From positions 8,598,553-8,662,552 of the forward strand of contig OZ020520.1 in NCBI GenBank assembly GCA_963971425.1: DNA of 64,000 nt, given 5' to 3'. Both the position numbers and the translations under genes were made by a program. Shown one piece after another: positions 42,044-54,739 of the stretch. The stretch is from Bryoerythrophyllum caledonicum (Eukaryota > Streptophyta > Bryopsida > Pottiales > Pottiaceae). A model generated the notes under the pieces. The model worked only from the letters and a program-made list of their open reading frames with translations, ran no database searches and was not told the DNA's origin. Within the stretch, counting starts at the first letter, position 1, and every line of letters begins with the position of its first letter.

Positions 42044-44355
42044 TGTGAGCCGCCAAAATGGCTTCCGATGATGAATGGGCCACACATTGATTGTGTTAGG
42101 TTCAACTAGTAGTTGATATAGGTAACCCAACTAGATTAACCCATGATTTTGGATCAAGAGGGCTAAATGGCCTTTCCATTCACTAATTCCTTAATAGGAG
42201 CCACTTTTTGGCAACCCCGGATTTTATTAAGTTAACCAAAAAATAATTAGGAAGGAAAAAATGAAGAGAAGATTAGGAAAAAAAAAAAAAAACAATCGAA
42301 AAGAACGAGAAATAGAAGTGGTGGAGAAGAAATTTCCTCCTACCCAGTCGGGAACCGCAATTGGCCATGGTGAAGAAACCACGGGAAAAATTAGGAGAAG
42401 AAGAAGAATGATGGTGAGGAGAAGGCGAGAAAAGAAGGAGGCTTAACAAGCCCTTAAAAAAGTAGTTTATAAAGTCCAAAAGGCTTGGGCAAAACCCTCA
42501 CCATCACTTGGTAAATTAATCCTAACCCCAAGCAAGGGGAATTCAATTTAGGTAGATGAGTTAGATTTAGCATTCTTGAATTTAGCTTAGTGATTCACTT
42601 ATTGGAGATCATGCACACACCATGTGGCATGGAGTTAAAGTTGAGATTTAGATATTCCATGGTTAGTGTGACATCCACTTTTGGTTAAATGCAAGGGTGG
42701 CATGGAGATAAGTAGTCATAGGGTAATAGTTTTTTTTGGAGAAAGTCATTAATGGAAGAAAGCAAAGGCGGCGGGGAACATCCTTGGGAACGCAAGGAGA
42801 GCAAGGGCTTAGGGGGTTACCCCCTGGAGAAGCTCATTCGGGTGTGTGTGAGTCAAGGGAAGGGAAACGGAGAGAGATTGAGCGATTGAAGAGAGAGCCG
42901 GAAGCCCCGGCCACGAACAGGAAGTGAATTAGGTTACGAACAAGAGCACGAGCGAGAGCACAAGAGCACGAGCTGGAGCACAAACACGAAGATCACAAGA
43001 GGACGAGCGAGAGCTGGAGCACAAGAACGAAGATCACAAGAAGACGAGCAAGAGCTGGAGTACAAGCACAAAGATCACGAGAGCACGAGCGAGAGCACAA
43101 GAGCACGAGCGAGAGCACAAGAGCACGAGCGAGAGCACAAGAGCACAAGGTGGAGCACAAACACAAAGATCACAAGAGCACAAGCTGGAGCACAACCACG
43201 AAGATCACAAGAGAACGAGCGAGAGCTGGACCACAAGAGCACGAGCTGGAGCATAACCACGAAGATTACAAGAGCACGAGCTGGAGCACAAGAACGAAGA
43301 TCACAAGAGGACGAGCGAGAGTTGGAGCACAAGCACGGAGATCACGAGAGCACGAGCTGCAGCACAAGAACGAAGATCACGAGAGTACGAGCTGGAGCAG
43401 AACCACGAAGATCACAAGAGGACGAGCGAGAGCTAGAGCACAAGAGCACGAGCTGGAGCACAAGAACAAAGATCACAAGAGGACGTGCAAGAGCTGGAGC
43501 ACAAGAGCACGAGCTAGAGCACAAGAGCACGAGCAGGAGCACAACCACGAAGATCACAAGAGGACGAGCGAGAGCTGAGTCAGAAGAGCACGAGCTGGAT
43601 GACAAGCACGAAGACCAAGGACGGAGGGTGAATCGAGCTGAATCAGGGAGCCTCTCCTCTCCCTCGGACTAGTTTTAATTCCTTGTGCATGAAGGGAACC
43701 CTAATTTTCTAGTTACAAAAATCACGCGGAAGCGCTGCCAAATTTTCACTAGGATTAGGGTTTGCTATCAACTCAACCAACCAATCGGTTTAATCTACAA
43801 TAGTAAGTGAACGCAGCTGGAGGCTCATGCATGGTAGTGTTTGAGTAGGGCTACTTGTGTGAATGCATGTGGTATACACGTGAATGTGTGGTGGACGATT
43901 CTGAATAAACATGTACGTTAAGTGTGCACTGCTGGTCGTTGGCTAGGAGCCCAGGATTGAGTCAACCGGTTAATTGAAGGCTGCCATCGTGTTAAGCAAG
44001 AAAAACTTATAAGAATTCAAAAAACAAACATAGAAAACGGAGTCATAACCACAAAGATAATGAAGAACTAAACTCTGGGTATAAAAAAAAGAAGCATGTC
44101 TGCTGGCCGCTGCTGTCAGGGTCGCACTTAGGTCTGGAATTGGTCGCTGAGGTTCTAATCAAGTTTGCAAGGTTGACCTAACCCGTGTAAGCTTTAAAAC
44201 GTTGAAAACGGAGCCTTAAGGTGGAACTTATGCTTGTTTAAAGGTTTGGTTCAATTTAAGACTGAATTCAGCCATCACAACACTAATCAGGAGTGAACCT
44301 TCTTAAGTAACCACACTATGGGTCACCGTGTCTGAAGTAACCACACTATGGGTCC
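42044..44355 (+). mobile_element. Family D unit, copy c (right end unclear)
   Basis: Starts TGTGAGCC at 42044. It follows the D layout: A-rich 5' part, the 'gggacacccacttttg'-type block, a minisatellite, then GCGGAAGCGCTGCC (43730). The expected GGCTCACA end is missing. Instead a 21-bp word (gaagtaaccacactatgg...) is repeated near 44305 and 44335, and the gypsy gag starts soon after. The right end was probably lost in a rearrangement. Confidence 0.7.
42930..43620. repeat. Minisatellite 'acgagc(t/g)ggagcacaag' in D copy c
   Basis: About 0.7 kb of 9-45 bp units built from 'gagcacgagctggagcac' and 'aagatcacaagaggacgag'. It sits at the same place in the D unit as different minisatellites in copies a, d and e. 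Both strands show long open frames that are only repeats. Confidence 0.88.
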
Positions 44356-45388
44356 GCCTTTACCTCGTCTGACAACCCATGGTACTAATTGAGAGCTTCG
44401 CCCTTCAACAACCCCGGAATGATCCAAAGTCGCGAAGGATCATCCTCCTCGTTGGCCATGGCAATCGTCTGCCTCTCCATTACCTTTGAACGAGCTATAT
44501 CTTAGGCAGGTCCCAGGTCGAGCCATGGTGACGGTTGCTTCCTCTTCTTGGGCCTCATGTTCTTCAAATTCGAAGGTTGTGGTCTGTCCTAGTTGGTTCA
44601 CTTCAAAGTTTTCTAGAAAGGGCTCAAACGACGAAGTTAGAGGTGGCGTGTCACTCCCTACATAAGTGTGTACTTCCACAATGTCTACTGGGGGACTTAC
44701 GACTCTTACTCCTCTGCTCGGCCTAGGGGTTGAGGTGTTCCTAGGACTAGGTTCGGCACGGAAGGGCTGGCTTCCTCGTCTCGTACTTCTATTCCTACGT
44801 TGGGATCGACGCACTCCTATTTTGCTAGGTTCTTCTTGACTCATGAAGGTTCATGGTACTGCCTAGGCACTCACTACATCTATCTTTTGGTCTATGATTA
44901 CTGGTCACAACTACTAGTTATATTAATGGACTAGCTGTCTTGCTTAGAGAGTGCTCGAATCTCTGCTTGGATCTGCGCGTGGACACGGCTTGGGCATGGT
45001 ACAGGTGCGTATTGAACGCGGCACGGACACAATGCGGGTACAGCTACTTTCGCAAGATCTGGACAGACTTCAGTCACTTGGGGTCGGACAGGCTCACCGG
45101 ATGTTATACCTTCCACTGGCGTTTCCATTCCAAGAATGGAGTTCCTGGCCTTCGTTGTCCGCCGGTTCTGAGTAAGGTACTTGAGCCGCTCCCCTTAATG
45201 ACACCGCCGCCAGGGCAGCTCTGGATCAAATTTGGAAGCAATCGTGATGGACGGTTGATGCTCCTTCACTATCTCCCTCGTTCTCTCTCTTTGCCTCGTA
45301 GCTGCTAGGTATCCAAGGATCACAAAGTTAGTTTCAGAAAGAATATACAAGAGGACATGCTATTAGTCTTTGAGTTCAGCGAAGTGGC
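44356..45388 (-). pseudogene. gag: Gypsy gag N-terminal region and leader
   Basis: On the minus strand, the ATG at 44844 begins an open frame of 134 residues. It has a basic start (RRSQRRNRSTRRGSQPFR) and an acidic second half (FEFEEHEAQEEEATV). Between it and the PBS (45389) is a ~540-bp leader. Position and orientation fit the gag start of Gypsy-1, although insertions separate it from pol. It is truncated where the D unit joins. Confidence 0.6.
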
Positions 45389-45406
45389 TCCCCGGCAGCG
45401 GCGCCA
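45389..45406 (-). promoter_or_regulatory. Primer binding site, tRNA-Asp type
   Basis: The minus strand reads TGGCGCCGCTGCCGGGGA. This differs at one base from the plant PBS commonly matched to tRNA-Asp (TGGCGCCGTTGCCGGGGA). It lies 5 bp inside the LTR end at 45412, as expected for a minus-strand element with its 5' LTR to the right. Confidence 0.85.
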
Positions 45407-45411
45407 CTTTG

Positions 45412-47504
45412 TGTCGTAGTATGCGTTGGCAAGTATTCACATCTTAACACAAAGATACCCTTAAGGAAATCGTTCCTAGAGAGAGTCACCGAGAACTACA
45501 ATGACTAACAACAAACCATGATCTGTACAATGTCAACTGTACAATATATACATCAAAAGAAAGGAGAGAAAGGTTTAGATCACAAGGGATGAGCGTTAAT
45601 TACACCAACCGCCCCACCCAAGTGTTTTACATGGCCCAGATCGTACATGGCCCGGATCCTACATGGCCCGGATCCCACATGGACGTTACAACTATATACA
45701 TTATAGACATCCGAGATACTTTCGTATCCAGAGAGTGTTTTATCACCATGAACGACAGTTCACAGACTCAAACAAGTTTTAGTAAACGTCAATTGTTCCT
45801 CACAGTTTCTCCAATCACTCCTACTCACTAACTTGGGATGGTTGTGGTGTCACTGGGTTCCCCCCGTAAGAGGGGATAAGGCTTGGGCCTTAAGGACTAA
45901 CACTACTCTGGTGGCAAGTATGCGGTTTACCTACCATTCGATCTATGAGACCTTTCTTTACCTCAGAATCAGCTAAAGGAGTAGTACGTCGTGGGCTTGC
46001 CTAGCTATTAGCCCCCGGGATACCCTATTCCTACTCCTTTTCTTTAGGGAACAAAGTCCTCCTCCTATTACTCCGATGGTCACCGCGCAAACAGGGTTAG
46101 TTGGATCTCCTTTTTTCTCTCAAGATAATCCGAGCTGCTAGAGTCGGTCTGGGCTTACTGCCCTTGGGTCAAGCCAATCTACTCCGTCCTCAAGACAAAG
46201 GGCAGATGGTGTGTAATACTCCTATGGATCAACCTATCTAATCAAAGGTTGATAAATCCGGGATCCAGAGTACATCTTCACAATCGATGACATCCTGCCG
46301 CCGACCGGTCACACAAGACATATCAAGACTCCTTCCGCACTCGTCACTCCCCCTCGTCCTCCCCTAACCACTTATAATCTCACCTGTTATTCCCATCCAC
46401 CCGGACTAACTCTACCTGATGGAACAAGGAAACAATCACAAGGGGTCAGAGTTAGAGCCACGCCCAACTAACCATCTAACCATCTCACCTGTTATTCCCA
46501 TCCACCCGGACTAATTCAACTTGATGGAACAAGGAAACAATCACAAGGGGTTAGAGTTAGAGTCACGCCCAACTAACCACCTAACCATCTCACCTGTTAT
46601 TCCCATCCACCCGGACTAATTCAACTTGATGGAACAAGGAAACAATCACAAGGGGTCAGAGTTAGAGTCACGCCCAACTAACCACCTAACCATCTCACCT
46701 GTTATTCCTATCTACCCGGACTAACTCTACTTGATGGAACAAGGAAACAATGACTCGACGGTTAGTATGGACTTGAGGAGTGGACTACTTGAGATGGTAC
46801 TCACAGTCATATAGAATCCGAGCTCTCCAATCGTCGAAGGTTTTCTGAGAGCGTAGGTTTAGAATTGAACTGAAAGCAAGTACACACATTAAGCAGTGAA
46901 GAGAGAAGCCACGAGACTCCTCTCTTATACTACGAAAGGACTCACACAAGAGTCTAAACTCAAACGATACCTTCTAAGAAAAAACGGTGACATTAACTAC
47001 TCTTGGCGGTCGTGCTGCCACTCCACACGACGTGCACCGTCAGAGATCACTTATTACACAAAACCCAAGGCAAAACCAAGTCAAAACCAAAGTCAACCGG
47101 GGGCCAAATCTCGGACTGAATAGTGACCTACAATCCAAGATCTTGGCCTACTTTTGGGCCAGATCCTCGAGTCTCTTCCGCTCCTCCCTCCTCTTGCGCT
47201 TGTTGGAACTCCGGCTTGAAGTCGGGGTGGGCGCGGCTGCTGCAAGTGCCACCAATGGCGCAAACACATCGGTGGAAGGCGTGGGTTGGCCAATCGTTGC
47301 CCTCAACAAGGTTTCCCTCCAGGGCAAGGAGGAATCCGGGCCATCCGGGGTGATTGACACGGTAGTCATGCCCGGATGTGGCCCGCATCGTGTCAGAGGA
47401 GTCGATACCTGACTCGGGGTGCCCATGATGATATCCTGGCCGGATATCTGTCCTGGAGTATGCAAGTAAGAGGAACTCTCACTTGCGGTCTTCCCAATGT
47501 AAAG
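45412..47504 (-). mobile_element. Gypsy-1 5' LTR, 3' portion
   Basis: The LTR ends (minus strand) in CATACTACGACA at 45412. Near 46922-46928 the minus strand carries TATAAGA, followed by GAGGAGTC, a plausible core promoter. Between 46380 and 46760 there are about four ~110-bp repeats containing 'ccatctcacctgttattccc'. The segment 47100-47500 encodes the C-terminus of the LTR's gag-like ORF. The LTR is interrupted at 47505 by D copy e, and its distal part is not recognisable beyond 49896. Confidence 0.7.
47106..47500 (-). pseudogene. Gag-like ORF C-terminus in the Gypsy-1 5' LTR
   Basis: Encodes ISGQDIIMGTPSQVSTPL, ALAAAAPTPTSSRSSNKRKR and REERKRLEDLAQK then stop. It corresponds to the end of the 54740-56934 ORF (ALATAAPTPSSSQSSKKRGR...EKLAQGR). 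The basic run could be a nuclear signal. The N-terminal part has been separated by D copy e. Confidence 0.6.
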
Positions 47505-49876
47505 TGTGAGCCAAATAAACCGCCCCTAATGGGTGGCTTATCTTGAACACAAGACCCTACATATAGGATGCAGCCCCTTGTGCAAACATACTTTAACCAT
47601 TCATACAAGCATGATGACCCAAGGCGTGGTCACTTAAGAGGGTTCGTTAATAATTAGTGATGTGATGGCTGAATTCAGCCTTAGGTTGAATCCAACCTTT
47701 AGACAAGCGTAAATTCCGCCTCAAAGCTTTGTTTCCAATGTTTTAAAGTTCCATCGGGTTCAATTTTGCCTTGTGAACTTGATTAGCACCTTAACCACCA
47801 CTTCCACGCCCAAGTGCGACCCTAACAGCAGCAACCAGCAGACAGGCTCCTCTTTTTATGTTAAAAGTTTAATTCTTCATTATCTTCGTGATTATGACTC
47901 CGTTTTTTACGTTTGTTTTTTGAATTCTTATTAGTTTTTCTTGCTTAACACGATGGCAGCCTTCAATTGATCATTTGACTCGACCCTGGACCTCCCAGCC
48001 AGCGACCAGCAGTGCACCTTCAACATATGACTTTATTCAAGATCATGCACCACATTCCTACGCATGTATCACATTCATTCACACAAGAATCCATCCCAGC
48101 CTTACTAAGAGTGAGCCTCCTGCTGTGTTCACTTACTAATGGCGCTCTAATCGGTTATTTAGTTGAATATATAGCAAACCCTAATTCTACCGAAAAATTG
48201 GCAGCGCTTCCGCGTGGTTTTTGTATTTAGAAAATTAGGGTTCAAGTCATACACATGGAATTGAAGAGGTTCGAGGGAGAAAAAAAAAGGGGCTCCCTGA
48301 TTTAATTCGGTTCACCCTCCATCCTTAGCCTTCGACTTGCTTTGTCAGCTCGTGATCTTGCTCCTCTTGTTCAGCTCGTGATCTTACTCCTCTTGTTCAG
48401 CTCGTGATCTTGCTCCTCTTGTTCAGCTCGTGATCTTGCTCCTCTTGTTCAGCTCGTGATCTTGCTCCTCTTGTTGGTGCTCTTCACTCCGCAGCCCGTA
48501 TCTTTGTTGTCATAGCTCCGATCCGCACGTTCTTGAGCTTGTTGGAAAGCCAACGTTCTAATCTATCTAGTCCTTAAATCTTAGCTTGATTGGACAAGAA
48601 CTCCACTACTGACAAGGGAAAACCTGAGGCCGTATGAGATCCGCCACCGATCCTCCAGCTGGTCGTCCTCACTCCGCCGCCCGTATCTTCGTCGTCACAG
48701 CTCCGATCCGCACTTTCTTGAGCTTGTTGGAAAGCCAACGTTTTAATCTATCTACTCCGAAAGTCTTAGCTCGATTGGACAAGAACTCCGCTACTGACGA
48801 GGGAAAACCTGAGGCCGTACGAGATCCGCCACCGATCCTCCAGCTGGTCGTCCTCACTCCGCCGCTCGTATCTTTGTCGTCACAGCTCCGATCCGCACGT
48901 TCTTGAGCTTGTTGGAAAGCCAACGTTCTAATCTATCTACCCTGTTATTTTCGCAACGATTGAATCAATTTTCAGCCCACATGAGGGGGAAATCTGAACC
49001 CTACCTCTCTCTCTCCTTCCACACACCTCTCTCACTCCCACCTCCCACACTTCGAATGAGCGCCCTCCAAGGGGGTGACCCCAAGGCCCTTGCTCCCTTC
49101 TTTGTTCCCAAGGTCGTTCCCTTCGTCGTTCAGAGCCGCCATTTTGGGTGGGCACATTAATGGTCACACTAAACAACTAGTAACTAAAAAGCTAATAAAT
49201 CACTAGCCACCCTTGCATTTAACACAAGTGGGTGTCCCACTAACCAAGGAATATCTAAATCTAAACTTTGACTCCATGCCACATGTGTGTGCATGATCTC
49301 AATAAGTGAGCTATTAGCTAATTTTGAAAGGTGCAAAAAAATCTAACTCTACCTAGCTTGAATTTCCCTTGCTTGGGGGAATTCCTAATTTACTTAGTGA
49401 TTGGTGAGGGTTTTTTTCCACTTCTTTTTGGACCCTATTGACTATTTTTTTAAGGGCTTTTAACGCCCCATTCTTTTTTCTTTTCTCCTCACCATCCTCC
49501 TTCTTCTTCTCCCATTTTTTTGGTTTCGTGATTTCTTCATCGTGACCGAATACGGTCTACAACTCGATAGGAGGTAAATTCTTCTCCACCACTACTCATT
49601 TTAATTCTTTTCTAATTTTCTTTTGTCTTTTTTCCCTTCTCTCTTTGCTTTTCTTTTCTGGTTTATTCCCTTTTTTTTCTTCCTTTTTGGCTAACTACAT
49701 AAATTCCGCGATTGCCCATATATGGCTCCTCTTTTAGTGAGGGGAAAGGCCACTTGGCCATTTTAATCAAAAAACCACGAGCTAGTCCATGGGATAACCC
49801 ATTTTCACCACTCATTAGCCCTAATGGACCCGACGTGAGGTCCATTCATCCCTGTGAGCCGTTTTTGGGGCTCACA
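47505..49876 (-). mobile_element. Family D unit, copy e, inverted and complete (TSD TAAAG)
   Basis: TGTGAGCC and GGCTCACA ends, flanked by TAAAG at 47500-47504 and 49877-49881. Internal order is inverted relative to copies a-d. It carries five 26-bp repeats ('gttcagctcgtgatcttgct', 48345-48475) and three ~187-bp repeats (48480-48950). It is 2.37 kb and has no gene. Confidence 0.88.
48345..48960. repeat. Two tandem repeats in D copy e (26 bp x5, ~187 bp x3)
   Basis: The 26-bp units are nearly identical. The 187-bp units match the ~185-bp units of D copy b on the other strand ('gctccgatccgcacgttcttgagc'). Confidence 0.85.
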
Positions 49877-49896
49877 TAAAGCCCGCTCTGCAAAGA

Positions 49897-50279
49897 TGTG
49901 AGCCCAAATTTTGGGTCCCATTTCATTTTTGGTTAAATTGTTGAATTCTTAGTACAGTAGTTGGAAGTTAGTTTCGAAATATGGTTAGTAGTGTTAGAAG
50001 CCCATAATACTTCGCAAAATTAGTGGAAGGAGGCTTGAGAGGGTTAGAGTTTAGAGGAGATTAGACCTCGCAAAGGAAAATTTGCAATAGCAGTAAAGAG
50101 AAATAGAAGAAAAAAAAAATTAGAATTAGAATTACAAGTAGAAATATTAAAATTAGAATTAGAAGTAGAATATTAGAATTAGAAGGAGAAGTAGAAGATC
50201 TAGAAGAAAAAAAGAAGAAGAAAGAAAGAGAGGAAGAGAAGGAAAAAGTAGAAGAAAGAAGTGGATGAGGTAGAAGGTG

Positions 50280-50310
<31 letters not shown>

Positions 50311-52914
50311 AAAAAAAAAAGGAAAAAAAAAAAGAAAAAAAAAAGAAGATGAGCTGGAGAAGGAAGGAGCAACATGGAGGGAGCAGAATGTAGGGATGTT
50401 GAAGCGATGGCAGTACCTGAGTTTGGAAGAGCCATGTGGATGCCAGCTGAAGTCGTGGCGCGCATGAGCAAGGAGATGCACGATCGCCTTAGCGAATGCA
50501 AGAATTCGGGGACGTTAGGAATCCGCGGGCGGAAGGCGCGGCGGTGGGCGATGAGCGTCGAGGTGCAAGCGGAGCAGGGAGCTCGGCGGCCAGAGAGTGG
50601 AAGATCGGTGCTGTGGAGGGAAAAAGGAGACGATTCGTGGGGGTCTGAGGGGAAGGGATTCGGAAAGAGAGTGTGTGTGAAGGGCGGGTCGATGTTGGAG
50701 AGTAGGCGATGTGTGTCGGGGAGGAAGCTGTGAGTGTGGGCGGGCGGTCAATTGGCGGTGTGTCTGTGAGTGATGGAGTGGCGGGGTCGTGAGTGTGTAG
50801 GCAGAGAGTAGAACGAATGTGGTGTGTGTGGGAGTTCGTGGTTGCGGTCACTGCCAAGAGAGAGCGAGGAAGCAGCGTCGGCGGCTAGGGCGAGAAGCAA
50901 GCGAGGGTTCTGTGAGGGAATTGGAGTGTAGGTCGTGTGAGGTTGGGCGGTGATTCTTGGTGTGCGATGCAGAGTCCGCGCGCAAAGCATCGGCGAAGTT
51001 GCGATTGGGGGGGTCGTGAATCTCGTGTCAGTGAGTGAAGTGTGTGTGTGTGAGTTGAGTCTGGTGTGTAGAGGATTGCAGCTGATGCCACTGCGGAGAG
51101 GAGTGTGAGGGTCTTCATCGTGTGAGGTTTTGGGAGCGGTTGATGTGCGTGTGCGAGAGCAAAGGTTTTGTACCGGTGAGGGACCGATTTCGAGGGGAAA
51201 GTAACTTGCTGTGAGGTGCTGGAGTCAGAGGGTCAGGTAATCAGGCTCGGCCTGAGTCTGCTCTCTGTATGTGTGTATTTCCGGGGAGGTTGTGATTGAC
51301 GAGTCTGCGCCGTTGGTGACGTTTAGGTATCTGGAGGGAGCAGACTCGGTGTGTACTCCGAGTTCGCGGGGGTGCGGTTGTGAAGACCAAAGTTCGGACG
51401 AGAGGACAGGAGGCACTAAGAGTCGTCAAAGAGAGTGTGGGCAATTTTGGGCGGATTGGCTGCTGCAAAGATGAGCGCGAGCGCTTGGCGAGAAACGTCT
51501 GCGGTGGACAGTGAGAAGTGCCTTCGGAGCGCAGCGTTTGGTGGAGGGAGTTCGGACTAGTGCGTGCGTGCGATTGCGAGCGGAAGGCTCTCGGATTACA
51601 TGTGTGAGGAAGGCGCGGTCTTGAAGCGCGGCGAAGGTGCTGCGAGGGCGGCGCTCAAGGGGGACGTTAGGGGTCGGAGCCCGAGCTTGGGCGGCGAGCG
51701 AGAGCGTGAAGTTTGAGCGATCGCCCAAACTGTGGGTGGCGTGGTGGGTCGTGCTGCAGACGCGGTTATCACCGCGGCTCCGTAACTCATTGATGGCAGC
51801 AGCTGCAGGGGTGCAGAATCGCAATTGCATCGTCGCCACAACTTTGCCTCAGCCCGTACGCGACATCACAATAGGGAGGCGTCGTAGGTGGTCGTCCGTC
51901 TGTGAGCACGTTATCTGTAGATGTGTGGAGTGGTAGGATATAGTTCGAAGGTTTGGGTGCGTGCCGAGTTGAAGGCGTGCGGTTGTGTGTGGGATCGGTT
52001 TCGGTTGCCTCGGAGTCAGCCTTGGTCTGGACGCGCATGTCACCATTAACATTGTGGTTGGAGTGAGTCCGGGTGCATTAGCCTTGCTGGAGTTGCGTGC
52101 CGTGTTGCAGAGTTGTGTGTGAGGCCTTGCAGCGGCGGTTGTGGCGAGTCGGTGCCGCGCGCAGAGCAAGTGAGGGTGTGAACCTGTTGGAAAAGGAGTG
52201 GTAAGAGCGCGCGGGAAAGAACGGCCCGTGCCGTGCAGTAGTGCTAAGGCAACTTGAAGGAGGAGTTCGTGTAGAGTAAGACGAGGAATCTTGTAACTAG
52301 GATTTCGGTGGAGCTTTCTTCCGTGCGCTCGTTGGACAGTGGGATCTTAGACACTGCGGTTGCCTCCATGAGCTCTTGTATTTTGTGTATCTGGTGTATT
52401 GGATTAAATTCGGGAGCCAGTCTTGGCTTGTTTCCAGTGCATGTTTCCGCCTAGAATTCTGATGTCTAAGAATGTCGTGAAGAAGAGTTGAAAGAAGAAA
52501 ACCACACATAAAAGAACAGAAAAGAAAAAAATCAAATAAAAGATAAAAAAACAAGGAAAAAGAAAATCAAGCCAATAAGGAAGAGAAATTAGTAAATGGT
52601 AAAAGAGAAGAGCATGGTATGATGAAGGTATGAGTACAAAGTACTTCGACCACCGTAATTAAGAATTATAGACCGTGGAGTTTATTTGTTGGCCGAGAGG
52701 TACAGTAAGTGCATTGGGAATAGATGGAGGTTGTCTAACAGTAATTAATTAAATTTAACGATCTTATTAATCAGGGTAATTTAATGGTGAAACCATAAGG
52801 AGGAATTAGGTTGCACTCATCGATAGTGAAATCGAGAAGGTTGGAGAGAGATGTAATCTTGAACTCACCACTTGACTACATAACGCAATTAAGGGTGGTG
52901 ATTTTGGGGTTACA
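49897..52914. mobile_element. Probable LTR of another family, TSD not matching
   Basis: It starts TGTGAGCCC and ends GGGGTTACA at 52914, like the ends of families C and D. Flanks are AAAGA and ATAGG, so there is no TSD; it may be a recombinant. It contains an A-rich tract (50280-50345), a GC- and GTG-rich central block (50370-52250) and an AT-rich tail. The overlapping ORFs have simple Ser/Thr/Pro/His composition and I do not call them genes. Confidence 0.4.
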
Positions 52915-53430
52915 ATAGGGGCCACAACCGGTGTAGTGCGCGAGGGATTACCGAGTGGTAGCAGGTGAGGATGCACGGGGAGTGGGGGCTCCATCGCAAC
53001 ACCCGGATGTTCCTTCCAACCACACTGCATTGGTGTGATGACCTCCAAAGGAAATGGTCCCGCCGGGACCTTCGAGCTCGTGAGTTGAGGGGGCAGATCC
53101 GAGCTGTCAAGGTCCACCACTTCCTTCTCCTTCCGTGGGCCGTGATCACCAAGGCGACGCTCCTCCGGGTTGGTCTCCGAACCCGAGTCCCCATCCTTGT
53201 CGGAACTGTGGGAGTCTTCCACAAACCTCGGTAGAATGTGAGTGAGATTGCTCACCAATAACCTCATGTTGGCATAAGCCGCCTCAACCTTCACAGTTTG
53301 CTCCATTACGAAGGCAATCACCCGCTTGCTGGAAATGTGGTCATCCCTCTCCAATCGAGCATCGAACATCTTGGCCTTCAATACCACATCTGCGGGAAAA
53401 TGTAATGCTTCGGGAAAGTATAGATTGACC
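52915..53430 (-). pseudogene. Gag-like C-terminal fragment resembling element E
   Basis: Encodes FPADVVLKAKMFDARLERDD, then KRVIAFVMEQTVKVEAAYANM and RLLVSNLTHILPRF. This parallels the E gag segment FPIDVINRSRLFTKLVEKKE ... QMKMLVANVTVE. An acidic stretch (DSHSSDKDGDSGSE) follows. It is joined at about 53430 to a truncated gypsy LTR, with no start codon of its own. Confidence 0.55.
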
Positions 53431-54739
53431 ACGTACAAGGTCAATTATACAATAGATACATCAAAAGAAAGGATGGAATAAAGGTTTAGATCACAAAGCC
53501 TAGGTGTTAATTACACCAATTATCCTCGTCTTCGTACGCGTGATGTCTCCTCGTACGTCCTACCTCGTACGTCTTACCTCGTACGTCCTACCTCGTACGT
53601 GTTACCTCATACGTCCTACCTCGTACGTGTTACCCCGTACGTCCAAACTTGTACATCCTACCTCGTACGAGTAGGAAGGGCTTTTATTACTCAAACTTTA
53701 GATTAGATCTGGGGCTTATAGTTACACCTATGCACAATATGGACATCCAGAGTACATGCGTACTCGGCAGGGGTTTATATCACCACGGACGATGATCCAA
53801 GGACTCACGGAGATTTTAGTGTTTCGCACAAGTAACATAGATTCTTCGTCCCATTCTCTCCTTCTAACTCTTCTCACTCACTCGGATAGTTATGGCGTCA
53901 TTGAGATCCCCGAAGGGCTGTTAGACCCGTGTTTCCAAAACTGTCAGTGGCGTAATGTAAGTGAGCAAGGGGCCTATCCGCCCACTATCCGTCCTCCTCT
54001 CAGTCTCCCTCCACATCCGATGCGGCTGGAGGTAAGATGTTTCAGGGGATGATACGAGTCGTCACAACTGACACCAATCGGTACATCGGAAGGTCAGTCA
54101 AGACTCACTATGACCCTTACACATCCGTCACTCCCCCCTCGTCCTTCCCTAGACACGTACAATCTCACATGTTATTCCCATCCACCCCAACTATTCTACT
54201 TGATGGAACAAGGAAACAACTGTAACCGTTTAGAGTTAGAGTCACGCCCCTACTAACTATCCTCTCACCTCACCTGTTATTCCCATCCACCCGTACTAAT
54301 CTACTTGAAGGAACAAAGAAACAATGATTAGACAATTAGTACAGACTTGAGGAGTGGACTACTTGAAATGGCACTCATAGTCATGTATGCAATCCGAGCT
54401 CTCCAACCTTCAAAGGTCTTCTCAAAGCGTAGGTTTAGAATTTAATTGAAAGCGAGTATACACATCAAGCAGTCCAGAGAGATGCCCCGAGACTCTTCTC
54501 TTATACTGCAGCAAATACACACTACCGTCCAAACTCAAAGGATACCTTCTCACTAAAACAACGCATTAACTACTCTTGGCGGCGGTGGCTGCCACTCTAC
54601 ACGACGTGCACTGTCAGAAGGTAACTTATTACACAAATCCCAAGGCAAAACTAAGTCAAAACCAAAGTCAACCGGGGGCCAAATCCCGGAATGAACAGTG
54701 ACCTACGAACCAAGATCCTTACCCTACAGACATAGAATC

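Noticed and set aside
50061..50501. ORF rich in Phe/Leu opposite a poly-A tract.
   Set aside because: It is the translation of an A-rich low-complexity tract; no conserved segment is present.
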